A stretch of 49,252 nt of DNA from Coriobacteriia bacterium (GCA_009776725.1 WRNE01000011.1:1462-50713); one strand, 5' to 3'. Positions 9,628 through 18,230 are shown, numbered from the stretch's first letter. Notes: generated by a model not told the origin, from the sequence alone. Translations and numbers: made by a program.

Positions 9628-10659
9628 ATGTCAGATGACGCAAACAACTCGCCCCCGCCACTTTTAGCTGCTTACCTACTTAATGGGGATGACGAGTTAA
9701 AACGTGAGACGTTGATAAAAAGACTCTCTGACCGGGTGACTGCAGGCGGAGACATGATGCTTAACCATGAGACCTTGACTGCAGAGGAGATCGAGGACCC
9801 CGAGCTGTTTTTGGATGCTTTATATACAGCGCCTTTTATTGGCCAATACCGCCTAGTTGTGGTCATGAACGCAGAAAAGCTTGCCAAGGCAGTCAGTGAG
9901 GCTTTGATCAGCTTTTTAAAGACACCTAATGAAAGCACAGTTGTAGCTTTAGCAGCAAATAAACTAGCAGCGAATACAAGACTGTATAAGGCAATCAATG
10001 CTTATAACCCAAGATCAATTATCGATGTGTCAAGTATTAAGAAAGCCGATATTCCCCGTTGGCTACAAGACTTGGTAAAGGACTATCATCTGACAATCAA
10101 CTATCAAGCTGCCCAAGCTTTGATTGACCGTGTCGGTACCTCGATGTCAGTCCTAAACAACGAGGTCAAGCGCCTGGCTGCCTGGGCCCAGGCAGCGGGG
10201 ATAAACGAGATAACGACAGCTGACGTCATTGCTTTGGTCCCAGCTTTGATCGAGCCAAAGCCCTGGGAGCTTGCAGACGCTTTATGCCAGCGTGACGCTA
10301 TTGCTGCTTTAAGGATATATAACGACATGGGTTCGACACAAGCAACAACCATTTTCTTGCATTGTGTCTCAAGGCTACGCGAGCTGCTAACGATAATGAC
10401 GCTAATCAATCGAGGCATGCAAACAAGCAGCCAAATAGCCTCAGCGCTGAAAAAACAAGATTGGCAAATCAGAGGATCATTGCAAGCTGTCAAGCGGTTC
10501 AGTGAAAAAGAACTGACAGGCTTGCTCTTAGACGCTCAAAGAGTCGAGGCAGCTTTGAAGTCAGGTGCTAGCGATGAGCATATCATGACGCTTTGGATAC
10601 TGGACGTCTGTACAGGCTCAAAGTCACTGTCCCTGTCTGAAGGGCACAAGTACAGTTAG
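9628..10659 (+). CDS. holA: DNA polymerase III delta subunit
   Basis: Delta subunit of the replicative clamp loader, which opens the beta sliding clamp. The 343-residue protein has the HolA layout: an N-terminal domain with YLLNGDDELKRE, a segment with DALYTAPFIGQYRLVVV, a lid region with YNPRSIIDVSSIKKADIPRWL, and a helical C-terminal collar domain. The start ATG at 9628 is preceded by AAAGGAG. Downstream one normally expects rpsT close by; here rpsT lies 3.7 kb away on the other strand, behind accessory genes. Confidence 0.93.
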   Translation: MSDDANNSPPPLLAAYLLNGDDELKRETLIKRLSDRVTAGGDMMLNHETLTAEEIEDPELFLDALYTAPFIGQYRLVVVMNAEKLAKAVSEALISFLKTPNESTVVALAANKLAANTRLYKAINAYNPRSIIDVSSIKKADIPRWLQDLVKDYHLTINYQAAQALIDRVGTSMSVLNNEVKRLAAWAQAAGINEITTADVIALVPALIEPKPWELADALCQRDAIAALRIYNDMGSTQATTIFLHCVSRLRELLTIMTLINRGMQTSSQIASALKKQDWQIRGSLQAVKRFSEKELTGLLLDAQRVEAALKSGASDEHIMTLWILDVCTGSKSLSLSEGHKYS

Positions 10660-10949
10660 CAGGGCTCGATTACATGTCTTAATCATGTATTGGCCTGCTT
10701 GAGATATCTGATATCGTTTTTACACATATATCCGAACAGGACGTTAAGCACAAAAAGCCTAGCTGTCAAACAATGTTTTAGGCCATGTGCGTTGTTAATA
10801 CGTAAGATGTTTTCGCTCTGATCTAAAATGCTGACGTATAAGTCTTTTTAAGCAGCACGATTGTTTCCTTGGGCCTATGGAGAGGGTAATCGCTCAGCTC
10901 GATTAGATGTAGGCTTAAGGAAGAACGAAAGAGTATGGAGGTGAGCAAA
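10660..10949 (+). other. Intergenic region after holA, no gene seen
   Basis: No convincing ORF. A hairpin-capable stretch (AAGCCTA ... TTAGGC, about 10758-10785) could end holA transcription, and the last part must hold the leader and promoter of the methyltransferase pair. I looked for cobalamin-riboswitch conserved boxes because of the downstream genes and did not find them. Confidence 0.5.
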
Positions 10950-11945
10950 ATGCTGAGCAAGAAGGAAAACTTCATGCGTATTGTAAACAAAGAGCTACCA
11001 GAGTATGTACCGGTGTATAGCCTTGGTTGGTCGTTCAATAACCCAGCTGTTTTTAGGGAGGGACGAAACCCGGACGGTACTGGAAAAGACTATTTTGGCG
11101 TTGAGTGGTACATGGGCGAAGGTATAGTGCCTGCAGCCTTGCCCAAGCCAGGGGATTTTATCCTAAGCGATATCACGAAGTGGCGGGATGTGATAAAAGT
11201 GCCTGATTTCGCCAACAGTGTCGACTGGGCAGCAATGGCAAAGCAAGCTCGTGATGCTTGGAACCCGGAGTCTCCATTTGGCGGCGGCACAGCTCCAAGT
11301 GTTGGGTTCTTTGAGTCATTGATGTCTTTTATGGGCTTTGACGAAGGGCTCATGGCTTGTTTCGAGGAACCGGACGAAGTCAAGGACCTGCTTAATTATT
11401 TATGTGATTGGTCTTGTGACTTGGCGAAGCTTTATATTCAGCATTACCAGCCTGATTTCGGTTTTATGGCAGATGACATAGCCCATGAACGAAACCCGTT
11501 TCTGTCTGTCGAGATGTTCCAAGACATATTCGCTCCGGTATGGAGGCGCTACTATAGTGTTTTCTTGGAAGCAGGGCTGCCAGTGGGTATGCATAACTGT
11601 GGCTTCTTTGAGCCATTGATCCCCGATCTAGTCGATATGGGCTGCACGTTCTGGGACCCGGTCCAGTCATCAAACGACATCCCACGCGTCAAGGCACAGT
11701 TTGGGACTAGCATCGCAATGTGCACTGGCTACGACATGCGTTTTATTCCCGAGGATGCGAGCGAGGAAAAAGTACGGTCAGACTTCAGGGAATACCTGAA
11801 TAGAAATGCGCCAGGCGGGGCATTTGCCATGTTCGAGTATGTTCCGCCAAATCCGAATATGCCTTCAATGGGCACTCCGCTAGACGCAGAACGCAGGGCA
11901 TGGATCAATGAGGAGTTCGAGGCATTGAGGTTCTCATACTATTGA
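10950..11945 (+). CDS. Uroporphyrinogen-decarboxylase-fold (MtaA/MtbA-like) methyltransferase 1
   Basis: A member of the URO-D superfamily, which includes true HemE and the zinc-dependent methyltransferases that transfer methyl groups between corrinoid proteins and acceptors such as coenzyme M or tetrahydrofolate. It lacks HemE-specific sequence and resembles the second group: an HNCG motif (H215, C217) matches the zinc-binding HxC of MtaA/MtbA, and VDMGCTFWDPVQSSNDIPRVK follows as the barrel continues. The start is ATG 10950, with GGAGG at 10937-10941 eight bases upstream; the ATG at 10935 lies within that site. This start also matches the N-terminus of the next gene. Length is 331 residues. 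It is a close paralogue of 11992-12984, 46 bp away. Substrate unknown; no corrinoid protein or corrinoid-loading methyltransferase is adjacent. Confidence 0.88.
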   Translation: MLSKKENFMRIVNKELPEYVPVYSLGWSFNNPAVFREGRNPDGTGKDYFGVEWYMGEGIVPAALPKPGDFILSDITKWRDVIKVPDFANSVDWAAMAKQARDAWNPESPFGGGTAPSVGFFESLMSFMGFDEGLMACFEEPDEVKDLLNYLCDWSCDLAKLYIQHYQPDFGFMADDIAHERNPFLSVEMFQDIFAPVWRRYYSVFLEAGLPVGMHNCGFFEPLIPDLVDMGCTFWDPVQSSNDIPRVKAQFGTSIAMCTGYDMRFIPEDASEEKVRSDFREYLNRNAPGGAFAMFEYVPPNPNMPSMGTPLDAERRAWINEEFEALRFSYY

Positions 11946-11991
11946 TCAGGCTGCATCTGGAAATTGCACATAGTTCGAAAGGAAGTAAATA

Positions 11992-12984
11992 ATGCTAACA
12001 ACCAGGGAGAACTTTCTCCGCCTAATAAACAAAGAAATACCGGAATACGTGCCAACGTACAATTTGTTCTGGGCTTTCAACATGCCTCCCTTTTACATGG
12101 GGGAAAGAAACGAAGATGGAAGCGGCAAAGACATTTTCGGAGTGGAATCTGTTATTGACAGTGGCGGGATAAACCCCCCGATGCCTAAAACCCATGATTT
12201 CATTCTTACAGACATCACCAAATGGCGCGATGTCATTAAAGTGCCTGACGAAGAGATCTCTGACTCTGCATGGGCAGATGCAGCAAAACAAGCCCACGAT
12301 CGACATAATCCCGAGATACCATTCGGGGGAGGGACTACGATGGGCTTCTTCCAGCCTTTGGTCTCCTTTATGGGGTTTACTGAGGGCCTGGTAGCCTGCT
12401 TTGAAGAGCCTGACGAAGTAAAGGCTATGATGGAGTACCTCTGTGATTTTGCAGTTGAAAACGCCAAGAAGTACCTGCTTTACTATAAGCCTGATTTTGG
12501 CTTCCTTGGCGACGATATAGCCCATGAGCATAACCCGTTCCTCTCGCTGGCTATGTTCCAGGATTTGATTGCGCCTTATTGGCGGCGCTATTATTCAATA
12601 TTCGTCGAAGCCGGCCTGCCTGTCGGCCATCATAACTGTGGGCACTTCGAAGAGTACCTCGACGACCTGGTCGATATGGGCGTCAGTTTCTGGGATCCGG
12701 TCCAATCGTCAAACGACAAACCGGCAATCAAAGCCAAATTCGGCAGGAACCTAGCCATGTGTGGGGGACTGGAGCAGCGTTTTTGGTCTGAGGATACATC
12801 TGAGGAGCAGGTCAGGACCGAGTTTAGGGCCCTCTTGGACATGATGGCCCCTGGTGGCGGGTATGCTGTGTCAGAAGGTGCGGTGACACCGGGTGTGACG
12901 CTCAATGCAACAGAGGCCCAAAAGAAAAGGACAGAGTGGATGGCAGACGAATACAACAAGCTGAAATTCAGCTATTACGAATAG
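11992..12984 (+). CDS. Uroporphyrinogen-decarboxylase-fold (MtaA/MtbA-like) methyltransferase 2
   Basis: Tandem paralogue of the preceding gene, similar over the whole length (start MLTTRENFLRLINKEIPEY against MLSKKENFMRIVNKELPEY). The HxC zinc motif is kept as HHNCGH (H214, C216), followed by VSFWDPVQSSND. The start ATG 11992 has AAAGGAAG upstream. Length is 330 residues. The pair probably forms one transcript ending at the strong hairpin at 13034-13065. Divergence between the two is clearly more than a recent duplication, suggesting different substrates or a heteromeric enzyme; both are inference. Confidence 0.88.
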   Translation: MLTTRENFLRLINKEIPEYVPTYNLFWAFNMPPFYMGERNEDGSGKDIFGVESVIDSGGINPPMPKTHDFILTDITKWRDVIKVPDEEISDSAWADAAKQAHDRHNPEIPFGGGTTMGFFQPLVSFMGFTEGLVACFEEPDEVKAMMEYLCDFAVENAKKYLLYYKPDFGFLGDDIAHEHNPFLSLAMFQDLIAPYWRRYYSIFVEAGLPVGHHNCGHFEEYLDDLVDMGVSFWDPVQSSNDKPAIKAKFGRNLAMCGGLEQRFWSEDTSEEQVRTEFRALLDMMAPGGGYAVSEGAVTPGVTLNATEAQKKRTEWMADEYNKLKFSYYE

Positions 12985-13033
12985 CACAAAAGTAACTGTC
13001 TTTATCCGCTAAGCCAAAAAAACACTCATCTGA

Positions 13034-13065
13034 GAAAAGGAGTTGTCAAATGACAACTCCTTTTC
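13034..13065 (+). terminator. Strong hairpin after the methyltransferase pair
   Basis: A 15-bp perfect inverted repeat (GAAAAGGAGTTGTCA with its complement) separated by two bases, 49 bp after the stop codon at 12984. The descending arm ends in TTTTC. It is near-symmetric and could act in either direction. Confidence 0.75.
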
Positions 13066-13170
13066 AGTCTAGGTCTTATCCCCAGGCTGGACCGGACCAG
13101 GATGCAGATGGGAACAAGTCCGCGTAGGTTGTTGTAAGCGTTAACAGAAAGGATCAAGAAATATATGTAA

Positions 13171-13353
13171 AACATATATAAAGGGCAGCAGTTCACAGAG
13201 GAGATAGTTCTGGATCTGTCTTCATACCAGAGTGGCGAGGCAGTAGTCATAACAGCGGTCGCTATACCATTGATAGACAGCTCGGTGCTAGAAGACGACC
13301 TCTGGCGCATCGACCTTTGGCAGTCACCGACCTACGTTATGGCAAAGGAATAA
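13171..13353 (+). pseudogene. Orphan C-terminal coding remnant
   Basis: After a stop at 13168-13170 a 60-codon frame runs to TAA at 13351-13353. Its peptide has protein-like composition (LDLSSYQSGEAVVITAVAIP and later DDLWRIDLWQSPTYVM) but no ATG or GTG start near the beginning and no ribosome binding site. It lies in a 395-bp gap (12985-13379) that otherwise holds only the terminator. I read it as the surviving 3' end of a deleted gene, or possibly a leftover of the event that placed the accessory genes here. The original function is not recognisable. Confidence 0.35.
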
Positions 13354-13379
13354 TCAGGTAGATTCCAAGGAGGCTACTG

Positions 13380-13925
13380 ATGGAAACCAACGACATCCAA
13401 GCGGTCCAGACATCGCTAGAGAAGATCCGCAAGACCTGCCGCGGCATCAAGACGTTTATCCGGGTGGTCATTATCTTGTATATCATCGGGCTGGCGGTGG
13501 CTGCCGTGGTCTTGCTCACAGCCAAGATCCTAGGCCTGCCACTGGAGGCCGGCGCGAACGAGGTCATCGACATGGTGCTTTCAGCCTTGTATTACTGCTC
13601 ACTGCTTTTCACGGCTTACCTGTTCTTTTATGATATCGTTGCTGACGGCACCCCTTTTCTAGACAAACAGGTCAAACGGATCAGCTTCATCGGCTGGGCG
13701 ACGAGTGCTTATGCGGTTATGGATTTGGTCAAAGGCACCATTATCTTTGTACCGGTGTATATGAATTACATGACCGAAAGCCTCGTGCTGGAAGGCATCG
13801 CTCCGCCTTTGCCGGCTTACAACACGAACATCTATGTCGTGTTAGCCGGGCTGGCCTGCTTGGCGGTGGCGGTGGTGTTTCGCTACGGCATTTTGTTGCA
13901 ACAGTTAAGCGACGAGACCTTGTGA
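13380..13925 (+). CDS. DUF2975-type membrane protein
   Basis: A 181-residue integral membrane protein with about four hydrophobic segments (VVIILYIIGLAVAAVVLL near the start, then near 65-85, 100-120 and 145-170). Short polar N- and C-termini would lie in the cytoplasm. Size, topology and the adjacent small XRE regulator match the DUF2975/HTH pairs seen in many Firmicutes and Actinobacteria. The start ATG 13380 has AAGGAGG upstream. Function is unknown; by analogy to other such pairs the membrane protein may sense or modulate the regulator's activity, which is inference. Confidence 0.75.
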   Translation: METNDIQAVQTSLEKIRKTCRGIKTFIRVVIILYIIGLAVAAVVLLTAKILGLPLEAGANEVIDMVLSALYYCSLLFTAYLFFYDIVADGTPFLDKQVKRISFIGWATSAYAVMDLVKGTIIFVPVYMNYMTESLVLEGIAPPLPAYNTNIYVVLAGLACLAVAVVFRYGILLQQLSDETL

Positions 13926-13935
13926 GGTAGCGACC

Positions 13936-14178
13936 ATGCTTATCATCATCAGGCTTGACCGAGTATTGGCAGACAGGAAGATGTCCCAAGTAGATCTTGC
14001 GGAGAAGATCGGCATTGCCCCGATGAACCTCTCGCGCATCAAGACCGGGCGCATCAAGGCGATACGCCTCTCGACCTTGGAGCGGCTATGCGAGGAGCTG
14101 GGCTGCCAGCCGGGCGACCTCTTGGAGTACCTGACTACCGAGCAGGCGGCGGAGCTGGGGTTCATCGAGGTTGAGTAG
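13936..14178 (+). CDS. Small XRE/Cro-CI-type transcriptional regulator (YozG-like)
   Basis: An 80-residue protein made almost entirely of one helix-turn-helix domain: MSQVDLAEKIGIAPMNLSRI forms helices 2-3, followed by LSTLERLCEELGCQPGDLLEY. This is the YozG/Cro-like compact family that partners DUF2975 proteins. The start ATG 13936 has GAGG about eight bases upstream and lies ten bases after the stop of the membrane gene, so the two are co-translated. It probably regulates its own operon; no operator could be identified. Codon use is richer in GC than in the neighbouring methyltransferase genes. Confidence 0.88.
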   Translation: MLIIIRLDRVLADRKMSQVDLAEKIGIAPMNLSRIKTGRIKAIRLSTLERLCEELGCQPGDLLEYLTTEQAAELGFIEVE

Positions 14179-14283
14179 GGGATACTAGGTTAAGGTTGCA
14201 TGCTTTCCTTGGTAAAAGCGTGCTTTGGAGGGAGCCTGATAAAACGGCCATGCTACATGCCAAGGCATGCATGATAGTCGTAC

Positions 14284-14314
14284 AAAAAAGGAGCCCTCAC
14301 AAGACGGCTCCTTT
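14284..14314 (-). terminator. Rho-independent terminator of rpsT
   Basis: Nine-bp stem (AAAGGAGCC / GGCTCCTTT, 14287-14295 and 14306-14314) with a ten-base loop. Read on the reverse strand it is followed by a run of six T (14284-14289), about 70 bp after the rpsT stop codon. Confidence 0.75.
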
Positions 14315-14381
14315 CGGTAATAACAAGTTAAGTATAGGATCTCTCGACTTTTAAGCCAATCCTGATACAAGCAGTCCAATA

Positions 14382-14651
14382 CTACTCGTCTATTGGCCTG
14401 GCAGCCAGTTTCATGACTCCCGACTTGCGGTTCGCAGCTTGGTTTTTATGGATAATCCCTTTTGAGGCAGCCTTGTCCAAAAGACGGCTGGCCTTGTCTG
14501 CCAGATCCTGGGCTTCCTCATAGTCGCCGGCATTCACTGCTTGATGGACCGAGCGTACGGTGGTCTTTAACTGGCTTTTCACAGCACGGTTGCGCTGCCG
14601 CGCCTTTTCATTGGTGATCACACGTTTCTTTTGACTCTTGATGTTTGCCAC
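14382..14651 (-). CDS. rpsT: 30S ribosomal protein S20
   Basis: An 89-residue basic protein beginning [20 protein letters not shown], the typical S20 start, with two long helices and the conserved C-terminal [18 protein letters not shown]. It binds 16S rRNA early in 30S assembly. The start is GTG at 14651 with AAGGAAG nine bases upstream. The frame stays open further upstream, but that extension is unrelated to S20. It is transcribed alone, away from nrdD, and ends at the hairpin 14284-14314. Confidence 0.96.
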   Translation of the reverse strand: MANIKSQKKRVITNEKARQRNRAVKSQLKTTVRSVHQAVNAGDYEEAQDLADKASRLLDKAASKGIIHKNQAANRKSGVMKLAARPIDE

Positions 14652-14862
14652 TTCATCTTCCTTTTCTGGTCCTGACAAAAAATATATAATAATTTTGCGG
14701 TTTTTTAAACCCATGGATTGTACCATAACCTGAATGGGTAAAAGTAAATACCACATAAAACGCCTGTTCAATATCCGCCAAAAACATTGTTTCGACTACA
14801 TCTTGTGGCTTGTCAAAGCAAGCGATGTCATATACCATACCCTGTGCACGCTGAAAAACAAA

Positions 14863-14878
14863 ACACTATATGTTGTAT
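14863..14878. promoter_or_regulatory. Candidate NrdR box upstream of nrdD
   Basis: ACACTATATGTTGTAT matches 14 of 16 positions of the NrdR-box consensus (acaCwAtATaTwGtgt). A weaker half-match (TATATAGTTT) lies at about 14924-14933. NrdR represses ribonucleotide reductase genes when dATP is high, and the box lies about 200 bp upstream of the nrdD start. The second box is poor and the spacing of about 55 bp is not the usual one, so a paired operator is unproven. Confidence 0.5.
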
Positions 14879-14956
14879 TTCAGCAAGCGTATTGAGCAGT
14901 GCAGTGGGCATCATAGAAACAAGTATATAGTTTTTTTAATGAGCCTACCTGTGTAT

Positions 14957-14986
14957 TTGAGTCCTTGAGCGGATTATGACTATATG
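14957..14986 (+). promoter_or_regulatory. Possible nrdD promoter
   Basis: TTGAGT at 14957-14962 and TATATG at 14981-14986 with an 18-bp spacer, between the NrdR-like box and the nrdD start. Position and spacing fit sigma-70-type promoters. The rest of the 430-bp gap between rpsT and nrdD contains no gene. Confidence 0.3.
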
Positions 14987-15081
14987 AGACGTTTCTTCCG
15001 CTTGTGGTTTTGCTTATCAAATGTACTGCCAAGGTTGCTAAAAACGAGCAATGAATTGTAGCGGTGAAGGAGAACTATACG

Positions 15082-17658
15082 ATGCAGACCAAGCAACAAG
15101 GCGCTTATGAGACGGTGGATGTGAGCTCGCCAAGGGTTTCCCCAGTCAGAACAATCGAATCTTTAAATAGCCATACCGAAGACACAGAGAGCAAGACTGC
15201 TACAGCTACATTAGAGGGCCTGGCTGCAAGCCAACAGATTAATGCCCCCTCTTCCATTGGCCAAATCGACAATAAGGCTGTGCTGTCGCCGCCAAGCAAT
15301 GTAGCAGTGGAAGCGGTGACGAAGATTGTCAAGCGTGATGGCCGCCTAGATGATTTCGATGTCACGAAGATTGCCGATGCTATTGAAAAAGCATTCATAG
15401 CCTCTGGGTTTATAAACAGTAGGGAAGAATGCGAGCGTCTAGCCAACGATGTCCTATACCGTATCGCCTCAGGCGACCTAGAAGGGGTGCCCCAAAACCC
15501 TCCAACGGTTGAAGGGGTCCAAGACCTTGTCGAAGAAGCCTTGGCGGAGAACGGGTATGTCCAAATCGCCAGATCATATATCAAGTACCGCGCTGAGCGT
15601 ACCCGGGTGCGTGAGATGAATACGATACTCATGCAGAAAATCGACCAGTTGACCAATGCCGAGGCATCGGAAAACGACAATGCCCGAGAAAACGCCAACA
15701 TCGATGCTGACACGGCAATGGGGACGATGCTTAAATACGGGTCTGAAACCGCAAAGCAGTACTACCAAATGAGTGTCCTGTCCGATGTCTTTACAAAAGC
15801 CCACTTGGAAGGCGACATACACATCCACGACCTAGACTTCTATACGCTAACGACTACCTGTTGCCAGATAGATATCATCAAGCTCTTTGAAGGCGGCTTC
15901 TCAACCGGCCACGGGGTATTGCGCGAGCCTAATGACATTTCCAGCTACTCGGCGCTGGCCTGCATAGCCATCCAATCGAACCAAAACGACCAGCATGGCG
16001 GCCAGTCGATTCCGAATTTCGATTACGGAATGGCTATTGGCGTCCGAAAGACATACCGTCGTAACTACCGCAAGGCCCTGGCAGCCGCGCTTGAGCTATT
16101 GGCTGATATCGAAGACCCGACCGACCGGGTCGCCAAGGTGGTGGCACGCGTTGAAGAGGCTACCGGGCTGACAGCAAGCCTGCTGATAGACCAGGAATAT
16201 GTATTTGTGGAGAAGACCGAGCTGCTTCAAGAGTTTGCAGCCGAGAGCCTCAGCCATCAAACCGTCAGCAAGGCGCAGGACTATGCATACCGACAGTCCT
16301 GCAAAGACACTGACAAGGCGACCCATCAGGCGATGGAGGCTTTTATCCACAACTTGAACACAATGCACTCTCGGGCCGGTGCCCAAACCCCGTTTTCCTC
16401 GATCAACTACGGAATGGATACCAGCCCTGAAGGCAGGATGGTGATCACGAACATTCTAAAAGCTACCGAAGAGGGCCTCGGGAATGGCGAGACACCGATT
16501 TTCCCCATACAGATCTTTCGGGTAAAAGACGATATCAGCGCAAATCCGGGAGATGTGAACTACGACCTTTTCCAACAAGCCTGCCAGGTCAGCGCGAAGC
16601 GTTTGTTCCCCAATTTCAGTTTCATGGACGCTCCCTACAATGCCCAGTTCTACAAAGGCACACCGGAGACAGAGGTCGCCTATATGGGCTGCAGGACGAG
16701 GGTTATTGCCAATGTCCATGACCCTGACCTGGCGATCACCCCTGGACGGGGCAACTTGTCGTTTACCAGCATCAACCTGCCACGTTTGGCCATTAGGTCG
16801 AAAGGCGACATCGACCTGTTCTTCGAAATGCTCGATGCCAAGCTCGACCTGGTCTGTCAGCAACTTTTTGAGCGCTTTACCATCCAGGCGGGCAAAAAGG
16901 TGTTTAACATGCCCTTCTTGATGGGGCAGGGGGTATGGGCCGGCTCTGAGGACCTCGATTGGGACGACGAGGTCGGAGAAGTCTTAAAGCACGGAACCCT
17001 GTCGCTTGGCTTTATCGGCCTGGCCGAGACTCTGGTCGCCTTGATTGGCGAGCATCATGGCGAGAGCCAGCGTGCCCAGAACCTAGGGCTGGCGATCGTT
17101 GGGCATATGCGCGAGTTCCTAGACCAAAAAGCCATCGAGACATCCATGAACTGGACTTTGCTGGCAACCCCGGCCGAGGGCTTGTCCGGACGCTTCGTCG
17201 AGATCGACGCACAACGCTTTGGCATCATAGAGGGAGTGACCGACCGCGACTACTACACGAACAGCTTTCATATACCGGTTCATTACCAGATAAACGCGTT
17301 CAAGAAAATCAAGCTCGAGGCACCCTACCATGCGCTTACCAACGCCGGGCACATCAGCTATGTCGAGCTTGACGGCGACCCTACCAACAACCTTGAGGCC
17401 TTCGAAGCAATCATCCGTTACATGAAGGATTGCGGGATCGGCTATGGCAGCATCAACCACCCGGTCGACCGCGACCCGGTCTGTGGCTACAACGGCGTGA
17501 TTGGCGACACCTGCCCGAAATGCGGCCGAAGCGAAGACGAGGACGGCCGGCCCTTCGAGCGGATCCGCCGCATCACTGGCTACCTGGTCGGCACGCTTGA
17601 CCGTTTCAACAACGCAAAACGCTCCGAAGAACGCGACCGGGTCAAGCACCAGTTGTGA
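15082..17658 (+). CDS. nrdD: Anaerobic ribonucleoside-triphosphate reductase
   Basis: Class III ribonucleotide reductase that makes dNTPs from NTPs using a glycyl radical; oxygen-sensitive. An N-terminal ATP-cone (VKRDGRLDDFDVTKIADAIE, about residues 80-165) gives allosteric control. The C-terminal glycyl-radical loop RITGYLVGTLDRFNNAKRSE has G833 as the predicted radical site. Before it is the zinc region with C801, C811 and C814; the position where a first cysteine is usually expected reads Asp (DRDPVCGY). The start is ATG 15082, nine bases after AAGGAG (15067-15072); the in-frame GTG at 15064 lies just before that site. Length is 858 residues; the first 75 are variable. The last codons overlap nrdG by four bases. 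Confidence 0.96.
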   Translation: MQTKQQGAYETVDVSSPRVSPVRTIESLNSHTEDTESKTATATLEGLAASQQINAPSSIGQIDNKAVLSPPSNVAVEAVTKIVKRDGRLDDFDVTKIADAIEKAFIASGFINSREECERLANDVLYRIASGDLEGVPQNPPTVEGVQDLVEEALAENGYVQIARSYIKYRAERTRVREMNTILMQKIDQLTNAEASENDNARENANIDADTAMGTMLKYGSETAKQYYQMSVLSDVFTKAHLEGDIHIHDLDFYTLTTTCCQIDIIKLFEGGFSTGHGVLREPNDISSYSALACIAIQSNQNDQHGGQSIPNFDYGMAIGVRKTYRRNYRKALAAALELLADIEDPTDRVAKVVARVEEATGLTASLLIDQEYVFVEKTELLQEFAAESLSHQTVSKAQDYAYRQSCKDTDKATHQAMEAFIHNLNTMHSRAGAQTPFSSINYGMDTSPEGRMVITNILKATEEGLGNGETPIFPIQIFRVKDDISANPGDVNYDLFQQACQVSAKRLFPNFSFMDAPYNAQFYKGTPETEVAYMGCRTRVIANVHDPDLAITPGRGNLSFTSINLPRLAIRSKGDIDLFFEMLDAKLDLVCQQLFERFTIQAGKKVFNMPFLMGQGVWAGSEDLDWDDEVGEVLKHGTLSLGFIGLAETLVALIGEHHGESQRAQNLGLAIVGHMREFLDQKAIETSMNWTLLATPAEGLSGRFVEIDAQRFGIIEGVTDRDYYTNSFHIPVHYQINAFKKIKLEAPYHALTNAGHISYVELDGDPTNNLEAFEAIIRYMKDCGIGYGSINHPVDRDPVCGYNGVIGDTCPKCGRSEDEDGRPFERIRRITGYLVGTLDRFNNAKRSEERDRVKHQL

Positions 17659-18179
17659 GCGACGCCAAGAATACCAGGCCGCTTCGGCTCTATGGCTGTG
17701 TCGACGACTCGATAGTGGACGGCCCGGGAGTCCGCCTGGCTATCTTTACCCAGGGGTGCTCAAGGCAATGCCCCGGATGCCATAACCCCGAGTCCCAGCC
17801 CTATGACACAGGCTACCCGGCGACCATCGACTCCCTGATGGACATGGTCGACGCCAACCCTTTGCTCACTGGTGTGACCCTTTCAGGGGGAGAGCCTTTC
17901 GACCAGGCCGAGGCCCTTATCCCCTTTGTCGTCCGTCTACATGTGGAGAAGCCCCTGCTGAGCCTGTGGGCCTACAGCGGCTATCTGTTCGAGGAGCTTT
18001 GTGCCGGGGTCCCCTCTGCCGAAGCTTTGGGCCTGCTCGAGTTGCTGGATGTGTTAGTCGACAGCCCATATATCGAGAGCCTAAGGTCATTGGACCTGCT
18101 TTGGAAGGGGTCTGAGAACCAACGTATCATCGACGTCCCGGCTTCGCTACAATCAGGCAAGGCAATTATCATGGGTTGA
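17655..18179 (+). CDS. nrdG: Anaerobic ribonucleotide reductase activating protein
   Basis: Radical-SAM enzyme that generates the glycyl radical on NrdD. The 4Fe-4S motif CxxxCxxC is present as CSRQCPGC (C35, C39, C42), and the SGGEPFDQ glycine-rich SAM-binding motif follows. Length is 174 residues. The GTG start overlaps the nrdD stop (GTGA), a classic translational coupling signal, and ensures co-production with its substrate protein. Confidence 0.95.
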   Translation: MSDAKNTRPLRLYGCVDDSIVDGPGVRLAIFTQGCSRQCPGCHNPESQPYDTGYPATIDSLMDMVDANPLLTGVTLSGGEPFDQAEALIPFVVRLHVEKPLLSLWAYSGYLFEELCAGVPSAEALGLLELLDVLVDSPYIESLRSLDLLWKGSENQRIIDVPASLQSGKAIIMG

Positions 18180-18230
18180 CCAAGGTCTTATCCAGATAAG
18201 ACACTGGCTTGACCAAGGGATTGGATATAG

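Noticed and set aside
10660-10949. Cobalamin riboswitch before the methyltransferase pair
   Set aside because: None of the conserved B12-box elements was seen, although the gene context made it attractive.
13026-13310. Reverse-strand ORF covering the terminator and remnant
   Set aside because: It is the shadow of the forward remnant and runs through a strong terminator hairpin.
14652-14771. N-terminally extended S20
   Set aside because: The open frame continues upstream, but the extra residues are unlike S20 and a GTG with a good ribosome binding site gives the standard protein.
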